From: Aquatica leii
Lineage: Eukaryota > Arthropoda > Insecta > Coleoptera > Lampyridae
Direction of reading: 5' to 3'
Assembly: GCA_035610365.1 (NCBI GenBank)
Contig: CM069432.1
Location: 242,200,104-242,264,103 of the forward strand
DNA: 64,000 bases
A model generated the notes under the pieces. That model worked only from the letters and a program-made list of their open reading frames with translations, searched no databases and was not told the origin of the DNA. Positions 33,690 to 46,507 of this stretch are shown here, one piece after another. The position numbers and the translations under genes are program-made. Positions within the stretch are counted from its first letter, which is position 1, and each line of letters begins with the position of its first letter.

Positions 33690-34120
33690 CAAGTATTGAA
33701 TTCTGCAAAACATTCCCCATTTAACTGTAGATCTACGTCTTCTGATAACCGAGATACCAATGGTGAGCATCAAATTGGAACACACGGTATGTATTAAAAT
33801 TCAGATTATTGCAATGTTTGGCGATAAAAATCATTTCAGCAATAAACTTTTTGCTGTATTTAGGTTCCACATCTAAGATAATAGAGTTGCTAATATCAAT
33901 TACAAATTATGGCAATATAAACTAAAAGCTGATTCTGCCATTTTGTTTTTGTAATCGTATTGATGGTTTTTATCCGATTATTAATTTTTGTTTGGTCTGC
34001 CCTATATAACATTTACTGTATCCCATGCATTCGGTTCTGTAAATAACATTGTGTTTGTCGTTTGATTTTGTTTTGGCGTAAATGATGTAAATAATGTTGT
34101 TATTATAGATTGTGATTTTT
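33690..34120 (-). mobile_element. Penelope-like element, GIY-YIG endonuclease end
   Basis: Minus-strand text reads NVIYRTECMGYSKCYIGQTKQKL near 34000-34070, then ILDVEPKYSKKFIAEMIFIA and HCNNLNFNTYR near 33795-33880. This is the GIY-YIG endonuclease of Penelope-like retroelements, with the YIGQT motif and the C-terminal EM..I....N.(L/I)N block. The reverse transcriptase part is absent, so the copy is truncated. A stop and a shift lie between the two blocks. Reverse-complement 3' flank at 33690-33790 also occurs at 32960-33090. Confidence 0.8.
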
Positions 34121-34224
34121 AGGTTAGAATTTTCTAAAATTGGAATTTTTTTTATATTAGACCGAAAACGTTTATGATTTTAGTATATTCACAAATAGAA
34201 TTAGAGATAATAATAATAATAAAA

Positions 34225-34765
34225 TAATTTAAAAAAATGTCCTCCAGTTATGCTCAATAACAATATTCTATCACAAGAAGATTGCGTCAAATACCTCGGT
34301 ATGCACCTTGTTCGTCCACTGACCGAGAAAACGCATATCTCGTTTAAGAGGAAACAACTAGGATATACACTCAGTGAACTGTACGAGTTAACAAGAGAGT
34401 CATCACAACCTGCTCTAAACAAAGTGCTATTATACAAATCCGTGCAAAAACCAGTGTGGTTATACGGTGTCGAATTATGGGGCATTACATTCACCACTAA
34501 TGTTGGAATTCTGTAAAGGTTCCAATCCAAAGTGTTAAGCATAATAGTTAATACTCCATGGTTTATCACGAATGACACAATAAAAAGCAATCTACGTATT
34601 CCAACTGTAAAAGAAGAAATTCATAACCATAGCAATAAACCTAGCAAGAGACTCGAAGTGGATCCCAACGGACTAGCCAAGAGACTCCTCAGAACAAAGA
34701 TAGACAGAACACAGACTCAAAAACACAAGCTATTAGAATTAGGACATAGATTTATCTGATTCACA
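34225..34765 (+). mobile_element. jockey-type LINE, 3' end
   Basis: Plus-strand frame with VKYLGMHLVRPLTEKTHI, KRKQLGYTLSELYELT, LLYKSVQKPVWLYGVELWG and, after one in-frame stop at about 34514 where relatives have ILERFQSK, RFQSKVLSIIVNTPWFI and IPTVKEEI. These are the C-terminal thumb and connection blocks of jockey-clade reverse transcriptase. The copy is 5'-truncated, which is usual for LINEs. It has only one stop and few other faults, so it is younger than most LINE pieces here. It ends near 34759. No A-tail is obvious. Confidence 0.85.
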
Positions 34766-35020
34766 TTAGATAATATTATTTATTGTCAACCAGTATGCTA
34801 AAGTAATCTTCAATAAGTCAAATCTCAATTAATTGAGATCGTAGTGTAGGGCATGAAGCACTGGGTTATTACCAACATGTTAAATTCTTGTTTTATGATT
34901 TCAGTTTTGTTTTGTTTTAGTATCTTTAAGCTCAGCTAGTGACTCAATTTACGCATTGTCCATTATCCAAGACAGATTGTAAATAAATTCGGAAAAAATA
35001 GATTGAAAGAAATAAACAAA

Positions 35021-36468
35021 ATCAGGGTACAACTTGGACGCCAGCACCCCGTTTTTGAATTTGTTTGCAATTTATTTTGTTTATTTAATTGTACCTTGTG
35101 TTGAATTTAGCCATTATTACTTTTTCCTGTGCTTATTTTTAAATTAATAAAAAAAGTAAGACAAATCCGAGGACTAACTTAACTATTAACCCCTCTTTAA
35201 TTTCAGTTTGTTTGCAATATGTTCTGTTTGTGTAATTGTGCTCGTTTTGTACTAAATTGTGAAAATATTATATTTAATTAAGCATATTTAAAAATTGGTA
35301 AATTTAACTAACATCCCTTATTTTCTAATGATTTTTTTACAATACATTCAGCTTGTATAATTGTGCTAAATTGTGTTTATTATTGAATTCAATTTAGTTC
35401 ATTCTTAAACGAATAAAAAAATTAATCATATCCGTTTTATAATTATTTATAATGATTTTTGTTTTTTTTTGTTTGGTGCTAAATTGTGCTGTTATTTTTA
35501 ATTGTGCTTTAATTATAAATTAATAACAAAATTAATGCAAAGCCAATTTGACCGCCAGTCCTTTGTTTTTGTTATTATTATATTATTATATTATATTTTA
35601 CAATATTTTTTGCTTGTCTAATTGTGCACTTTTTGTGCTAAATTGTCCTAGTATTAAAATCAATTCAACATATGGGACTTGCATATCTACCAACTCATCG
35701 TTTTTTTGACTTTACAATATTTTTTTGTTTGTTCAACTATATGTATTGAACTGCGCTAATATTATTTTGGTGTACTATTTTTAACTGTGTTCAGTTTTAA
35801 ACTGATAAAAAAAATAAACAAATCCGGACACTAATTTAAACCTCAGCACCATGTTTTCATTTTCATTTTTTTACAATATTTTTTGCTTGCACAAAAAAAC
35901 GTAAGCAATTAAGCTACAAATATAGTAAAAAACTAGAAAAACTTTCACTTTTTCAAATTAGTTTAGAAATAATACAAATTAATTTCATATTAGCACAATA
36001 TACTACATAGCAAGCACAATTACACAAGCAAGAAAGATTGTAAAAAAATTGAAAATGAAAAAATGAGGAACCGAATTTGGTTAAATTACTTTAAAAATAC
36101 GTTTAAATTAATTCAATCAATCAACGAGTACAATTAAAGAAGCAAAAAATATTGTAAAATAGTTTTAAAAAACAGGGATCTAGTCAAAGTGGGCCTCGGT
36201 TTTGTTTTAATTTTTTTAATTAATTTAGAATTAAACACAATTACAAATAACACTAGCACAATTTAGCCTAGAACAAGCACAACAGGAGGTTAATAGTTAG
36301 GTTAGTTCTCGGATTTGTTTTAATTTTTTTTACCAATATGAAATTAACGCAGGAAAAAATAATAATAGCGCAATTTAGCACAAAACAAGCACAATTAAAT
36401 AATTTAAAAAAAATGTAAAAAAAAAAATTAAAAAACGGAGTGCTGACGAGTAAGTTGCAATACGTCTT
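35021..36468. repeat. Foldback-type structure with tandem-repeat arms
   Basis: The left arm (about 35021-35890) contains degenerate tandem units of about 110-150 bp. Each has a tacaatattttttgcttgt block and a gtgctaaattgtg block, at about 35060, 35209, 35338, 35440, 35599, 35714 and 35870. The right arm (about 35990-36468) is the reverse complement, seen as agcacaattacacaagcaag and related runs. Outer ends also pair: ccagcaccccgtttttgaa on the left with ttaaaaaacggagtgctg on the right, and caaatccgaggactaactt with its counterpart near 36300. The right arm is shorter. This is the layout of foldback elements, whose long inverted ends are built of tandem repeats. No coding sequence was found. 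Confidence 0.75.
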
Positions 36469-36579
36469 TGTTCGAATCTTTTTATCTATTTAAAACAAAA
36501 CAGTTAATAATGGCATTAGTAGCAAAAAAATGTAAGGAAATGAAAAACAGTTTTAGTACAAAACGAGCACAATTTCCAC

Positions 36580-39500
36580 TAAAATATTATTTCAAAAATG
36601 AGAATGGGGGGCCAGCTTGACCGATCTTTCAAAGACCCAAGTGCAATTGCGATTGATAACTCTTTGAATGCCCATTTTATATAGCAACTATCATTTAAAC
36701 TTCTAATTAATCTTTTCGGTAAAGAGTTATGTACTAACATTTCTACAAACCTCGTTTTCGTGCAGTACTCGGTTTCCATAGTAAAATATCAAAAAATGAA
36801 TTCAAATAATGAAAGACAACTAGTCAAAATTTACATACATATATAAAGTAAACAAAACTCTAAAAAAATTATTTCAAAAGCTTCATCAAAATCTACTATA
36901 AGAGATATAGCTGCATTCATAGATGATGCACAATTAACAATAAAAAATATATTCTTCATGCTGAGTCAAAATTCTTAATAAGAGCTGTAGTGTAGTGCAA
37001 TTCGACATCAAAATTAACAACATTGACCCAATATAACCCCAGGAAACGTTCTTATTTTAGTAAAAACAAATACAAGTGTTACCTTTAATAACGCTATAAT
37101 CTAATATGTAATTAACTTAAAAAATAGAATTTTAAGACATTAAACAATAATTAAAAAAATAATACTGCAATGTTTCCGAAGTATTTGGAAACTTTAAGAA
37201 GATTGTCACAAATGATGAAATGTTAACATAGATTAAATAAAGTAAAAATATAAAAGGTATTCGAAAAGAGTTAGATTAATTTAGTCAGAACTCGTAAGTG
37301 TAAAGAATCGGTATAAATAAATAGTGACTAACGCGCGTGGTCAGTGAAATACCAGTATAAGATAAACAAAAGTGCGAAGGTGTTTATAAATAGCGAGTGA
37401 TAGTCATAATATAAATTACTTAAGTAAGTTGTTTTTCTTGAATATCGTTACATTTTATTAGTTAGTTTAATTAAAAATTAGTTTTAAATTACTTATAAAT
37501 AAATTCAGTTTTAAAATTCGTTACAATACTATAACAAAAGAAAGGAAACGATAGCAAAAGTGGTTATTAAATCACGTATAAAGCCCAAAAAAAATTAATA
37601 TAAGAACAATCAAAGAAACTAACAAATAATTCAGAAAACAACAAATCAAAACAAAGCCCAAAAAAGAAAGAAACCAGAAAACCCAACAACCTTTATCTTC
37701 CACGACATTTCAAAACTAATTTAAAAATATCCTGCTGATATATAATTTTCTTGTCAGTTTAGTTGTATTATAATACTAGTGCAATGATATTCAAAAAATA
37801 ATTTTTTTGTGTAAGAAAAGTTTTGGTATTAATAAATATGTATGTAGGTATACCTAACTACACTTTTTATGGCTATCGTTTAAATCATTAGATTTATTTC
37901 TACTCGAGTTGGATTTATAACTAAAACTTAAAATAAATAACAGTATATTATACACCAAGGTTGAGAACTATATTATTATAACGTAAGCGACAGATTATAA
38001 CACGCCGAAGAACATAAGTCTATATGCAATTGTTTCCACTACTAGAATTATTAAAACATTTTTAATTGTTGATAAATCAAATTTAAAGTTGAAGATATTA
38101 ATTTCAAATAAAAAATCAAGTGAGTATTTTGCTTTGTGATTGTGACGGTTGTCATTAGTCTAATAGAATAAATTTTCACCTAATTCGTAATTCTAATTTA
38201 CAACACAAAAATAAATAGATAACGTATGTTTTTCTTGCTAAAATTACTAAAATCACTACTCCAAAATTAAGATTATTACTTTTAAATCACATTTAGTTTA
38301 GTGCGAACATCAAATAAAATTTTAAAACTGGAATTGATTTGTTTAATTAAAGATTTAAACTTGAAAACAGCATTAAACAAAATAATTTGCCCCTGGTTGA
38401 CAATATTGTAAACTTTTTTCTTAAAAAACTTATAAAATTATCAGAAAATGTAAATATTTTCATTATTAAGTAGTAGTTAATAATGAGATATTATTTACCC
38501 ACAACTAACTAGCAGCGGAAAAAATTATAGATTAAGATGAAAGAATAGCTATATCTAAAATTGAATGTACTTAAAATGTACTGCAAAAATTTATAAAAAT
38601 AAACCGCTCAATAAACGAGACTAAAGTCTTACGAAAAACACGATTCTTTTGTTTTATGTAGTGCTTTCGCAAACTTTAAAGAAAAACTTAATTATAGTTT
38701 ACGATACTTCGTAATTTAAGTTATTCTTCGGCGTTTAACGTAGTCCTAGCCTTTTAATTTGCAATCTCAAAGCACGTAACTTTTGTTTCCGACAAAGTGA
38801 CAAACTAAGAAGATGAGAACGTAGTATCTATGATAAAAAAAACATACGCTTTATTTACTTGGTAACTTATTTTCACAATGTGTCTTATATCAACTTTATA
38901 ATACAACTACAGATTGACTTTTTCAGTATAGACACATATTTTTATAGCTTAGGCGTTTATTATTATTATTCTATTGTATTAGATATATAGTAGTTCATCT
39001 ACTGAAGCTTATAATTTATGTCACGCATTATGTAGTGTAAATTAATAAGTACTACAAGTAAAAAATTCAAATTGCAGTAATATCACGAGCTACGTGTCAT
39101 ATCTTGTTCAAAAATTCAACGTTCAAAAACTAAATCGACTCTTGTTTTGTATTTTGCCACCGTACTATTTTCAGATATTCTATTCTTTAACTTTTAAACC
39201 GTTAACTCTGAAAAGTTTGTCTGCTTGCTTGGACACTTTTACAATGTGCACGTTATACAAGTACCAGCAAAATTAAAGTTAAGTAAAGCTATAATAATAA
39301 TGGTAATAGTTAAAACTCAATCGACCATAATAAAAACTAGTGACCCGCAATAGAAAAGAATAGTATAATAAAAACATAATGTACTTACACTTTGAACAGA
39401 ATCCTAAAGAAGTCCCTCAGCACAGAGTCCTGTAAAAAAAGATACCAATTATTAAAAAGTAAACACTGTGAATGTAAACAATAGTAAATGAAATAATGTA

Positions 39501-40150
39501 AATAGAATAAAGTTAATTACAAAATTATTATAAAAAACAAACAAGAAAACAAAGTAAGAGTAATAAAAAATTGTACAGGTAGAGGTCTTATTTATGATCC
39601 TTAATATCGCATTGTAATGGAAAAGTTGTATAGTGATAAATAATGTCTTTAGATTACACAAAATCTGAACTGTAATTGCATTCTCTTTTTCGTAGTATAA
39701 ATGCTATTACGTAACTACACGTACTACTCGCCTTATTCCCACATCGCACACCAACAATGTCAGCATTTAAAAAAAGACAAAAAGCACTATAATTTCTAAA
39801 AATTCAAATATTTATACTCATAAAATGTATACTTATAAAATCTAAGACGTTGAAGTATTTATTATTAATAAATAATTTCAATAAAATTTTTGTTCAGTAT
39901 ACACAAAAAAACATGATCTTTAAAGTACAATTAAGAATGTCAAATTTAATTGCAGTTAGAATGACAGCACACAATTGACCTGTGGGTTTTAAGTAAAGCA
40001 AAAATCAAGAAAACACATTACACAAAAAAAGTATGTGCATTCCTTCTATAGTCATGTACAAGATGACGTTACAGTAAATATAATGGATGGTTTTGGTATT
40101 CTTATGCTTATTGCTCAATGATTCAGTATTCAGTGGTGTTGAGTTTGTTT
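36580..40150. other. No supported gene; long AT-rich stretch
   Basis: About 3.5 kb of very AT-rich sequence with only short ORFs. The 66-residue minus-strand frame at 36579-36779 (METEYCTKTRFVEMLVHN...) is not recognised. The 37300-37530 stretch vaguely resembles the Gypsy LTR ends at 49210-49308 and could be an old solo LTR, but this is weak. Confidence 0.5.
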
Positions 40151-40173
40151 GCTGTGTTTAGTTACCTACAAAA

Positions 40174-41835
40174 ATGAATAGAAACTGCAGCTTTGTTTGG
40201 TGTTATTTTACCAAAATGAATCACGTCAAAGTGAAATGGGAATTGTGTTCTACATCTCTATCGACAAAGGGTGAAAGTACAATTTAATTCGACATATCGT
40301 AAGAAGCACTCCGCAGGTTTACAATCCTTCAACTTCTTTATCAAATTGAGTAAATATAAATACTATAGTATTACCTTTTATGTCTACTACTTCTGAGGCC
40401 TCTTGTATTTCAACATATTCAACCACTGCTTTAGAGGCTTAAGTAGCTCTTCAGAAAAAAAAATCGCAAAGTTTAATTTTTGTACAGGCCAGTACCTATA
40501 AATAAATCAAAAGAAATGGATAAGCAACTAATGAAAATGATTGTTAGTAGCTATTATCCATTTCCAATAGTAGAAGATACAGAGTTCACAAAATTATTAA
40601 ATATGTTAAATCCATCATATAATTTGCCTTCCAGAAAAACGGTTTCACAAACTTTACTTGATCACACATATAACAACTGAATGAGTTAAAGAACAATTAC
40701 CACTTGCTAAATCTGTAACAGTAACTACAGATGGCTGGACGTCTATCAGCAACGACAGTTATATTGCTGTTACTGTGGCTAGTTTTGCAAATTTATTGAA
40801 TCTAATAGTGAAAAAAGTTTATTAGCTATCCCAGAAACCTAAAAAAAGTAAAAAATATAGTTCAATATTTCAAGAAAAATCCAGTCTCTGCACAAAAACG
40901 AAGAGATATTCAAAAGCAAATATGTTTTGATCAAGTTCTTAATTTAAAGCAAGATGTCCCAACAAGATGAAACTCAATGTTTGAAATGTTTTCTAAGATT
41001 GTTAAATTAAAAGAACCGTTAATTGCTACTATGGCTAAAATTCAGTGCGAGCATGAACAATTAAGCTCCGAAGAGTGGAATGTGCTGCAGCATTCAACGA
41101 AAGCATTAAATATTTTTATGAAATCACCGTAGAAATAAGTGCAGAGAAAAATGTTACAATTTCAAAAATTATGACATTAAGTTTTCTATTAAAATAGTGT
41201 TGCAAAAAATGGTATTCAGTCTAGATCTTCCATAACAAATAAAACAAATGGTCATTATATGAATGAAACAAGTAACAACAGGGTTGAGGATAACCATATA
41301 TTCGCCATCCCTACGTTTATGGATCCACGTTTTAAACAGCAAGGGTTTTCGAAAAATTATGCCTTTGAAAAAGCCAAAGAATGGGTGACAAAGTTCACTA
41401 CACAGATTAAGGTGTCTAATAAATGTGATGATAAACAAGCAGTCGAAGAAAACCCTCGCAACGAAACAGAAAACGCATAACCATGTTCATCGACTTTAAT
41501 TTGGGAAGAATTTGATAAAAAGATTGCCCATTTAATCTAACAAGAAAATCCTACTGCAGCAACTATAAACGAGGTAAAGAAGAACATCTACTAAAAAGAA
41601 GTGAAAATCCACTCGAATGGTAGAAAAAATAAAGATCAAGTGTCTACCCTAGTCTTTTCAGGTACTGAAATATAATTTTTGTGTACCCGCAACATCAACA
41701 CCTAGTGAAAGGGTTTTTTTTCTAAACCCGGACAAACAATTAGTAAACAAAGAAACAGATTAAGTGCCACAAATGTGTACAAGTTATTATTTTTAAATTT
41801 TAATTTGAAGTATTTATTTGTAAACGATGTTTAAC
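40174..41835 (+). mobile_element. hAT transposon with BED finger, degraded transposase
   Basis: The frame opens at 40174 with MNRNCSFVWCYFTK and a CELC-like WELCSTSLSTKG, a zf-BED domain with its His part in another frame. MDKQLMKMIVSSYYPFPIVED follows near 40515, then TVTTDGWTSISNDSYIAVTV near 40725-40785 (first catalytic region), and FDQVLNLKQDVPTR.NSMFEM near 40928-40990. The dimerisation end, GQTISKQRNRLSATNVYKLLFLN, lies near 41730-41800. Order and spacing fit a ZBED-like hAT transposase of about 550 residues. Several stops and frameshifts break it. A right end rich in gttcgcgaacg-type palindromes lies near 42150-42209. The left end was not found. Confidence 0.85.
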
Positions 41836-42139
41836 TTTTAAGTAATGCATTTATTAACGTTCTGTTAATTTTAGTTTTATTTCTTTGTTAAACTTTTTCA
41901 TGTTTTCGTTGGAAAACATGTTTTTTGCTTTTTTTTTATTGAGGTTACTAACTAAAATATTTGCCTAAAATCAATAGTGCACTGTATCTTCTCGATCCTA
42001 GAACAATTTTTATTCGCGTGCGGATTAAATTAAAGTATGTTCCGTTCCGATTCAATTCGAGATTCGAACAGAAAAATAATTTTTATTTTCAAGACTTGCG
42101 CGTTTACCGATTCAATAAGATTTGGTGAACGACTTCAGT

Positions 42140-42209
42140 GAGTCGCATCTTTCGGGTCAAGTCGGTGATTCGTTCGTTTTGAACGAATCGTTCGCGAACG
42201 GCACATCAC
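42140..42209. repeat. Probable hAT right terminal region
   Basis: The stretch has attcgttcgttttgaacgaat and gttcgcgaac, ending near cggcacatcacc. The reverse complement (ggtgatgtgccgttcgcgaa) resembles ends of some insect hAT elements. It lies 370 bp beyond the hAT transposase end and just before the pogo/Tigger copy. The exact end and the 8-bp duplication are not established. Confidence 0.45.
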
Positions 42210-42214
42210 CGCCG

Positions 42215-43180
42215 CAGTATGTTGATAAAACTTTGTACATAGATATGTACTAATTCATTCATTCATAATGTTAATTCGTTTCAATGCATCATTGTGTGCT
42301 AAATTGTGTACATGATGAAATATAAATTTGTTGTGTTCGTATTATGGTCCATATATAGATATCATAGCTGAATCAACTTCTACGATATGAAAACATACTA
42401 CATCTAAAATTGAAACCAAAATTGAGATTTTACATACACGGGAAAAGTGAGAATCTCGAGCAAATAATGCCAGGGTTCTTAGTGTGGAAAAGGCGTCAAT
42501 CACTGATATCAAAAACAATCGAAATTCTGTAAAATGATTATCTGATAAAACCAGATTTGGATGACTGACCAAAATGTAGAAAAAAGTTCACAAAAAACCG
42601 CACGTATGTAAAAACTCCTGCAATTTAGTAATAATTAAATGGATCCCCTGATTACAAGTTAAGTAAGAAATTGCAAATTGAATGAATAATTATGTCTGGT
42701 GACGAAACAGGAATAAATTAGCGTGCATCACCAAGCAAATCCCTCGAATAAGTTGACGTCGTCACCAAGCAAATCCATCACATCTCGTCGAGATGTAGTT
42801 ATAAAGTAAACAAATATAAAATTACAGCCATTATCTGTTCAAATGCAAGTGGTACGCATTCATTTCTTTTTGATTAAAAAAGCAATAGCTTAGCTTAAAA
42901 AAATATTGGAAATGAATGAAATAAGCTATGGGAAAAAGGTGACAAAGAACATGACTGTTCGGGTTGACTATTTAGGAGGAATTGTTGGATACTGACCATA
43001 AAACGATCATCAAATTAATGAAGATGATGAAACTATCGATGGTGAAGAAATGATATGAGAAGCAGCCCGAGTCTAATTCAGTAGAATTGAAACAAATGCG
43101 CGATTTCCGATTATTTTGGTGCGGCTAACTAAAGTTGTATATTTTAGCACCAAAAAGATACACTTTGAATGTATTTATTT
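42215..43180 (+). mobile_element. pogo/Tigger-type transposon, copy A
   Basis: It aligns in the same orientation with 46612-47780. Shared text includes gagaatctcgagcaaataat and gaagcagcccgagtctaatt. It lacks several internal segments that copy B keeps, including the GDKTSSETF and YNADETGI blocks, as well as both ends. The left end meets the hAT end and the right end stops at the LINE tail near 43180. It is a non-functional internally deleted relative of copy B. Confidence 0.72.
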
Positions 43181-46100
43181 CTTCTTCTTCTACAGCCTAT
43201 TCCATCCATCGTCGGATGTAAGCCTGCCTTAGTGTTTTCCACTCTTCTCAGGTATGTGTTTTCCTCATCCAATCATCCGTCCACTTGGTTTGTAGTCTTC
43301 CTCTAGATCTCTTGTTTTCTCGAGGTCTCCATTCTATAATTTTACGCGTTGTATCCCCTTCCATTCTTCCTACATGTCCTGCCCAGTTCCATTTTAGGAA
43401 ACAGAGTAGTTCCACTACGTCAACCACTTTTGATCTTCTACGTATCTCAGTGTTAGGTATATGGTCGCGTAACTTGATTCTTCTCTCCATTGCTCTTTGC
43501 GTTACTTGGAGCCTATGTATGATGCCTTTGTTTAGAGCCCACGTTTCAGTACCATATGTTAGGACTAGCAGCAAGTATTGATTAAAGCTATTTGCTTTTA
43601 ACGTGTTTGGTATGTCTGCCATTAGGGTTACTCAATTTTTTCAACGCTGATCACGCCAATGAGACTCTTCTATATGCGTCTGCTGTCAAATTATTTTTTG
43701 AGATTTGGAATTTCTGCCCTAGATATACGAATGCATTCACTTTTTCAATTGTCTTGAATTCTAGATCAATTTCTTGTTGTTCTTCTGTATCATTTGTTAA
43801 ATATTTTGTTTTCTGAGTGTTTATTTTCATTCCTATCTGTTTTGATACCTCGTTCAGTTCTTCCAACATTTCTTGTAATTCTTCTTTGTTTCTTGCTATC
43901 AGTGTTATGTCATCGGTGAATCTCAGATGGTTTAATTTCTCTCCATCTATTGTTATTCCTCTTTCTTCACTATCCAATCTCCTAAACATGTCTTCTAAAG
44001 CCAATGTTAATAATTTAGGAGATTGAGTCGCCTTGTCCGTACTCCACGATGTGTTCTGAATTTGCTGGTTTGTACTGCTGTCGTTACTCGTATTGTTGGA
44101 TTTTTATACATGTATTTAATAAGGCATGTGTATCTTTCATCTACTCTGCAGTTACTTAAAGCGTTCAGGATTGTCCATATCTCTATAGAGTCAAATGCCT
44201 TTTAATAGTTTATCATTGCTATCCATAGTTTTCATTTCATATTAGCTTTCTCTGTTAATATTCGCATTGTCTGTAAATGATCGTGCTATAGTCTCTTCTA
44301 AATCCAGCCTGCTCACGTGATTGGTAGCTATCTAGTTTATTCGTTAGTCGTCGTGTTATTATCTTTGTAAATAGTTCGTACAATACTGAGAGAAGACTTA
44401 TTGGTCTGTCGATTTCTATCTTATGTTTATTTCCTTTCTTGAAGATTTGGGCATTTAACTAGGAGTTTGGTATTCGGGGCTCCATTAGGCATTTATTGTA
44501 AATTTTTTAAAATTTGTTTTGAGACAGATTTACCTCCGTATTTTATCATTTCTATTACTATTCTATTCTCCCCTGGGGCTCTATTGTTTGGCATCTACTT
44601 TAAAGCATTGTTAATTTCTCCCTATGTAATTTCGGGTATTTCCTCTCATTCTATGTTTGTGACTTTCTCTCTATCTTTTTCTTCTTTTCCTGTTGGTGGT
44701 GCTTTTTTACTTTTATATAGTGTACGATAGAATGTTTCTATAACCACTGTACATTCATCGATGTTTGCAATTTCTTTATTTTCTTCATCTATTAGTTTTG
44801 TTATTTGGTATTTTCCTTCGTTCATTTTTAATCGTAATTCTTGTAGGTTTTCTTTTCTTTTAAAGTTTCTTTTATTTTCGTATTCCTATACTTTCCCATG
44901 TCTTCTCTTATCTTTTTTCTGATTGTCTTATTTCAGTTATTTCTATTTTCTTTGCATTTCTGTCTTTTAATAGTTGTTTTCATGTTTTAATTAGGTTTTT
45001 TGCTTCTTCACTCAGTTCTTGGCGTTTTTCTTTTTTGTTGCTTATTGTTCAGCTGCCAGCAGTAGTCCGTTTGTTAATTCCGTATTTAGGGTTTCTAAGC
45101 CGAGTTCTAATAGCTCTTCCACATGCTGCATGTTCTTCTCTATAAGTTGTTTGTATGTGGTGCTTTGTTATCTTATTTCTTTTGTGTTATACTTTTTCCT
45201 ATCCTTACTATTAGTTTCCGTCTTTCTTTTTATTTGTTGTCGCAATTTTTCCTTAGCATCCTGTGATCGCTTCCTACGTTTATTGTGTTCAGTACTGTCG
45301 TATCTACGATTATATGTTTATCGTTGCATCTAACGTAATCAATCTCATTTTTTTACATCTTCATTTGGACCAAGTCCATCTTTGTTTCGGTTTTTTAAAG
45401 TAAGTGTTTATCAAGTGAAGGTTGTTTTCCTGTAGGTAATTGACCAGTCTTTCTCCCCTTTCCTAATCCAAATGAACCTATTCCTCACTTATTTGGTTCT
45501 TTTTGTATTCCAACTTTTGCGTTAAAATCGTCCATTATTATTGTATATCTTGTTTTGTCTGTTCTTAGCGCTTCATTAATTTTTTCATAAAATGTTTCTA
45601 TTTCTTCATCTTCGCGTGCCAGGTTTGAGCGTATACTTAAATGACTTTACATTTATATCTTTTGTTTATATCAATTACTATTGACCTTTTCTGATATAGC
45701 TTTGTACTGACTGACTTTGTGTACTTTTACTTACTGTTTTATTAATTAGAAGACCTACTCCATCTTCTTTTTTGTCTTTGCGTCCCTTTGAGAACAATAC
45801 GTGTCTACTTTTAAGTTATATGCATTGTTCTCCTGTTCTTCGTACTAAACCTAACTTTGTCCATTTTATTTTCTTTATTTCTGCTTCTAGTTCAATCAAT
45901 TTTTCTTCGTCTCGTAATGTTCTTATATTACATGTTGCTATATTCCATTCTATTCCTTTTATTCTTTTTATTCTCTTTATTCTCTATTGTCTTGGTTTGG
46001 AGGATTGTATTGAATTTATGCCCCCCTTCCAGAATCCATGGGGCTGACTGAGATTTCAGTGCAAGATTCTGACCTTAGTCTACTCGCCTGGGGTATCATA

Positions 46101-46370
46101 TTTTGTAAACTCAACATTTCATTATTTATTTAGAGTTTTTTTAGCCTAACTTGCCACGCTGGCCAGACGGGTTGGCAAGTGGGTAGGGATATAGGCGGAG
46201 TTTGGCGTTGGATGGGTTGAGATTTGGAGGTTACGACATGATTCCCCTCCTTTTTGGGGGTGAAAGAAAATCATGACTCGCGTGGGCAGGGTCGCTTCCC
46301 TGAAATAGACCTACTTCTGTCGGAATCACAGAAAGTGCCTATCCGCTACCTAAATTATTTACAAACTATC
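43181..46370 (-). mobile_element. RTE-like LINE with endonuclease and RT, nearly full span
   Basis: The minus strand carries one LINE over about 3.2 kb. From the right there is a possible 5' leader (46370-46000). The AP-like endonuclease follows, with IATCNIRTLRDEEKLIELE near 45880-45940, TRYTIIMDDFNAKVG near 45500-45550 and NEIDYVRCNDKH then NVGSDHRML near 45265-45350. The reverse transcriptase has NHLRFTDDITLIARN near 43895-43940 and KINTQKTKYL near 43800-43830. The C-terminal block is LVLTYGTETWALNKG near 43530-43575, then LKWNWAGHVGRMEGD and RGRLQTKWTDDW. The tail ends in a GAA repeat (43179-43193 on the minus strand), as in RTE/BovB-like LINEs. The active-site box reads FTDD rather than FADD. 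Many stops and shifts make it inactive, but no large part is missing. Confidence 0.85.
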
Positions 46371-46507
46371 ATACCAGATTGAAGATAACAAAAAGCGTAA
46401 ATTTAAATACAGTAATTTCTCAACATTATGCTACTGATGATGTCATTATTTTAGAGTTCATTCAACACAAAAACACTGCACTCTACTCCTAGTAATATAA
46501 TACACAA

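Noticed and set aside
34201-34590. 129-residue minus-strand ORF
   Set aside because: Antisense of the jockey-type LINE frame, which matches known motifs.
36579-36779. 66-residue minus-strand ORF with normal-looking composition
   Set aside because: No family recognised, no context and a length near background; kept only as a note.
43285-46051. Many hydrophobic plus-strand ORFs (43285, 43592, 43817, 44467, 45019, 45772, 45857)
   Set aside because: All are antisense of the RTE-like LINE.
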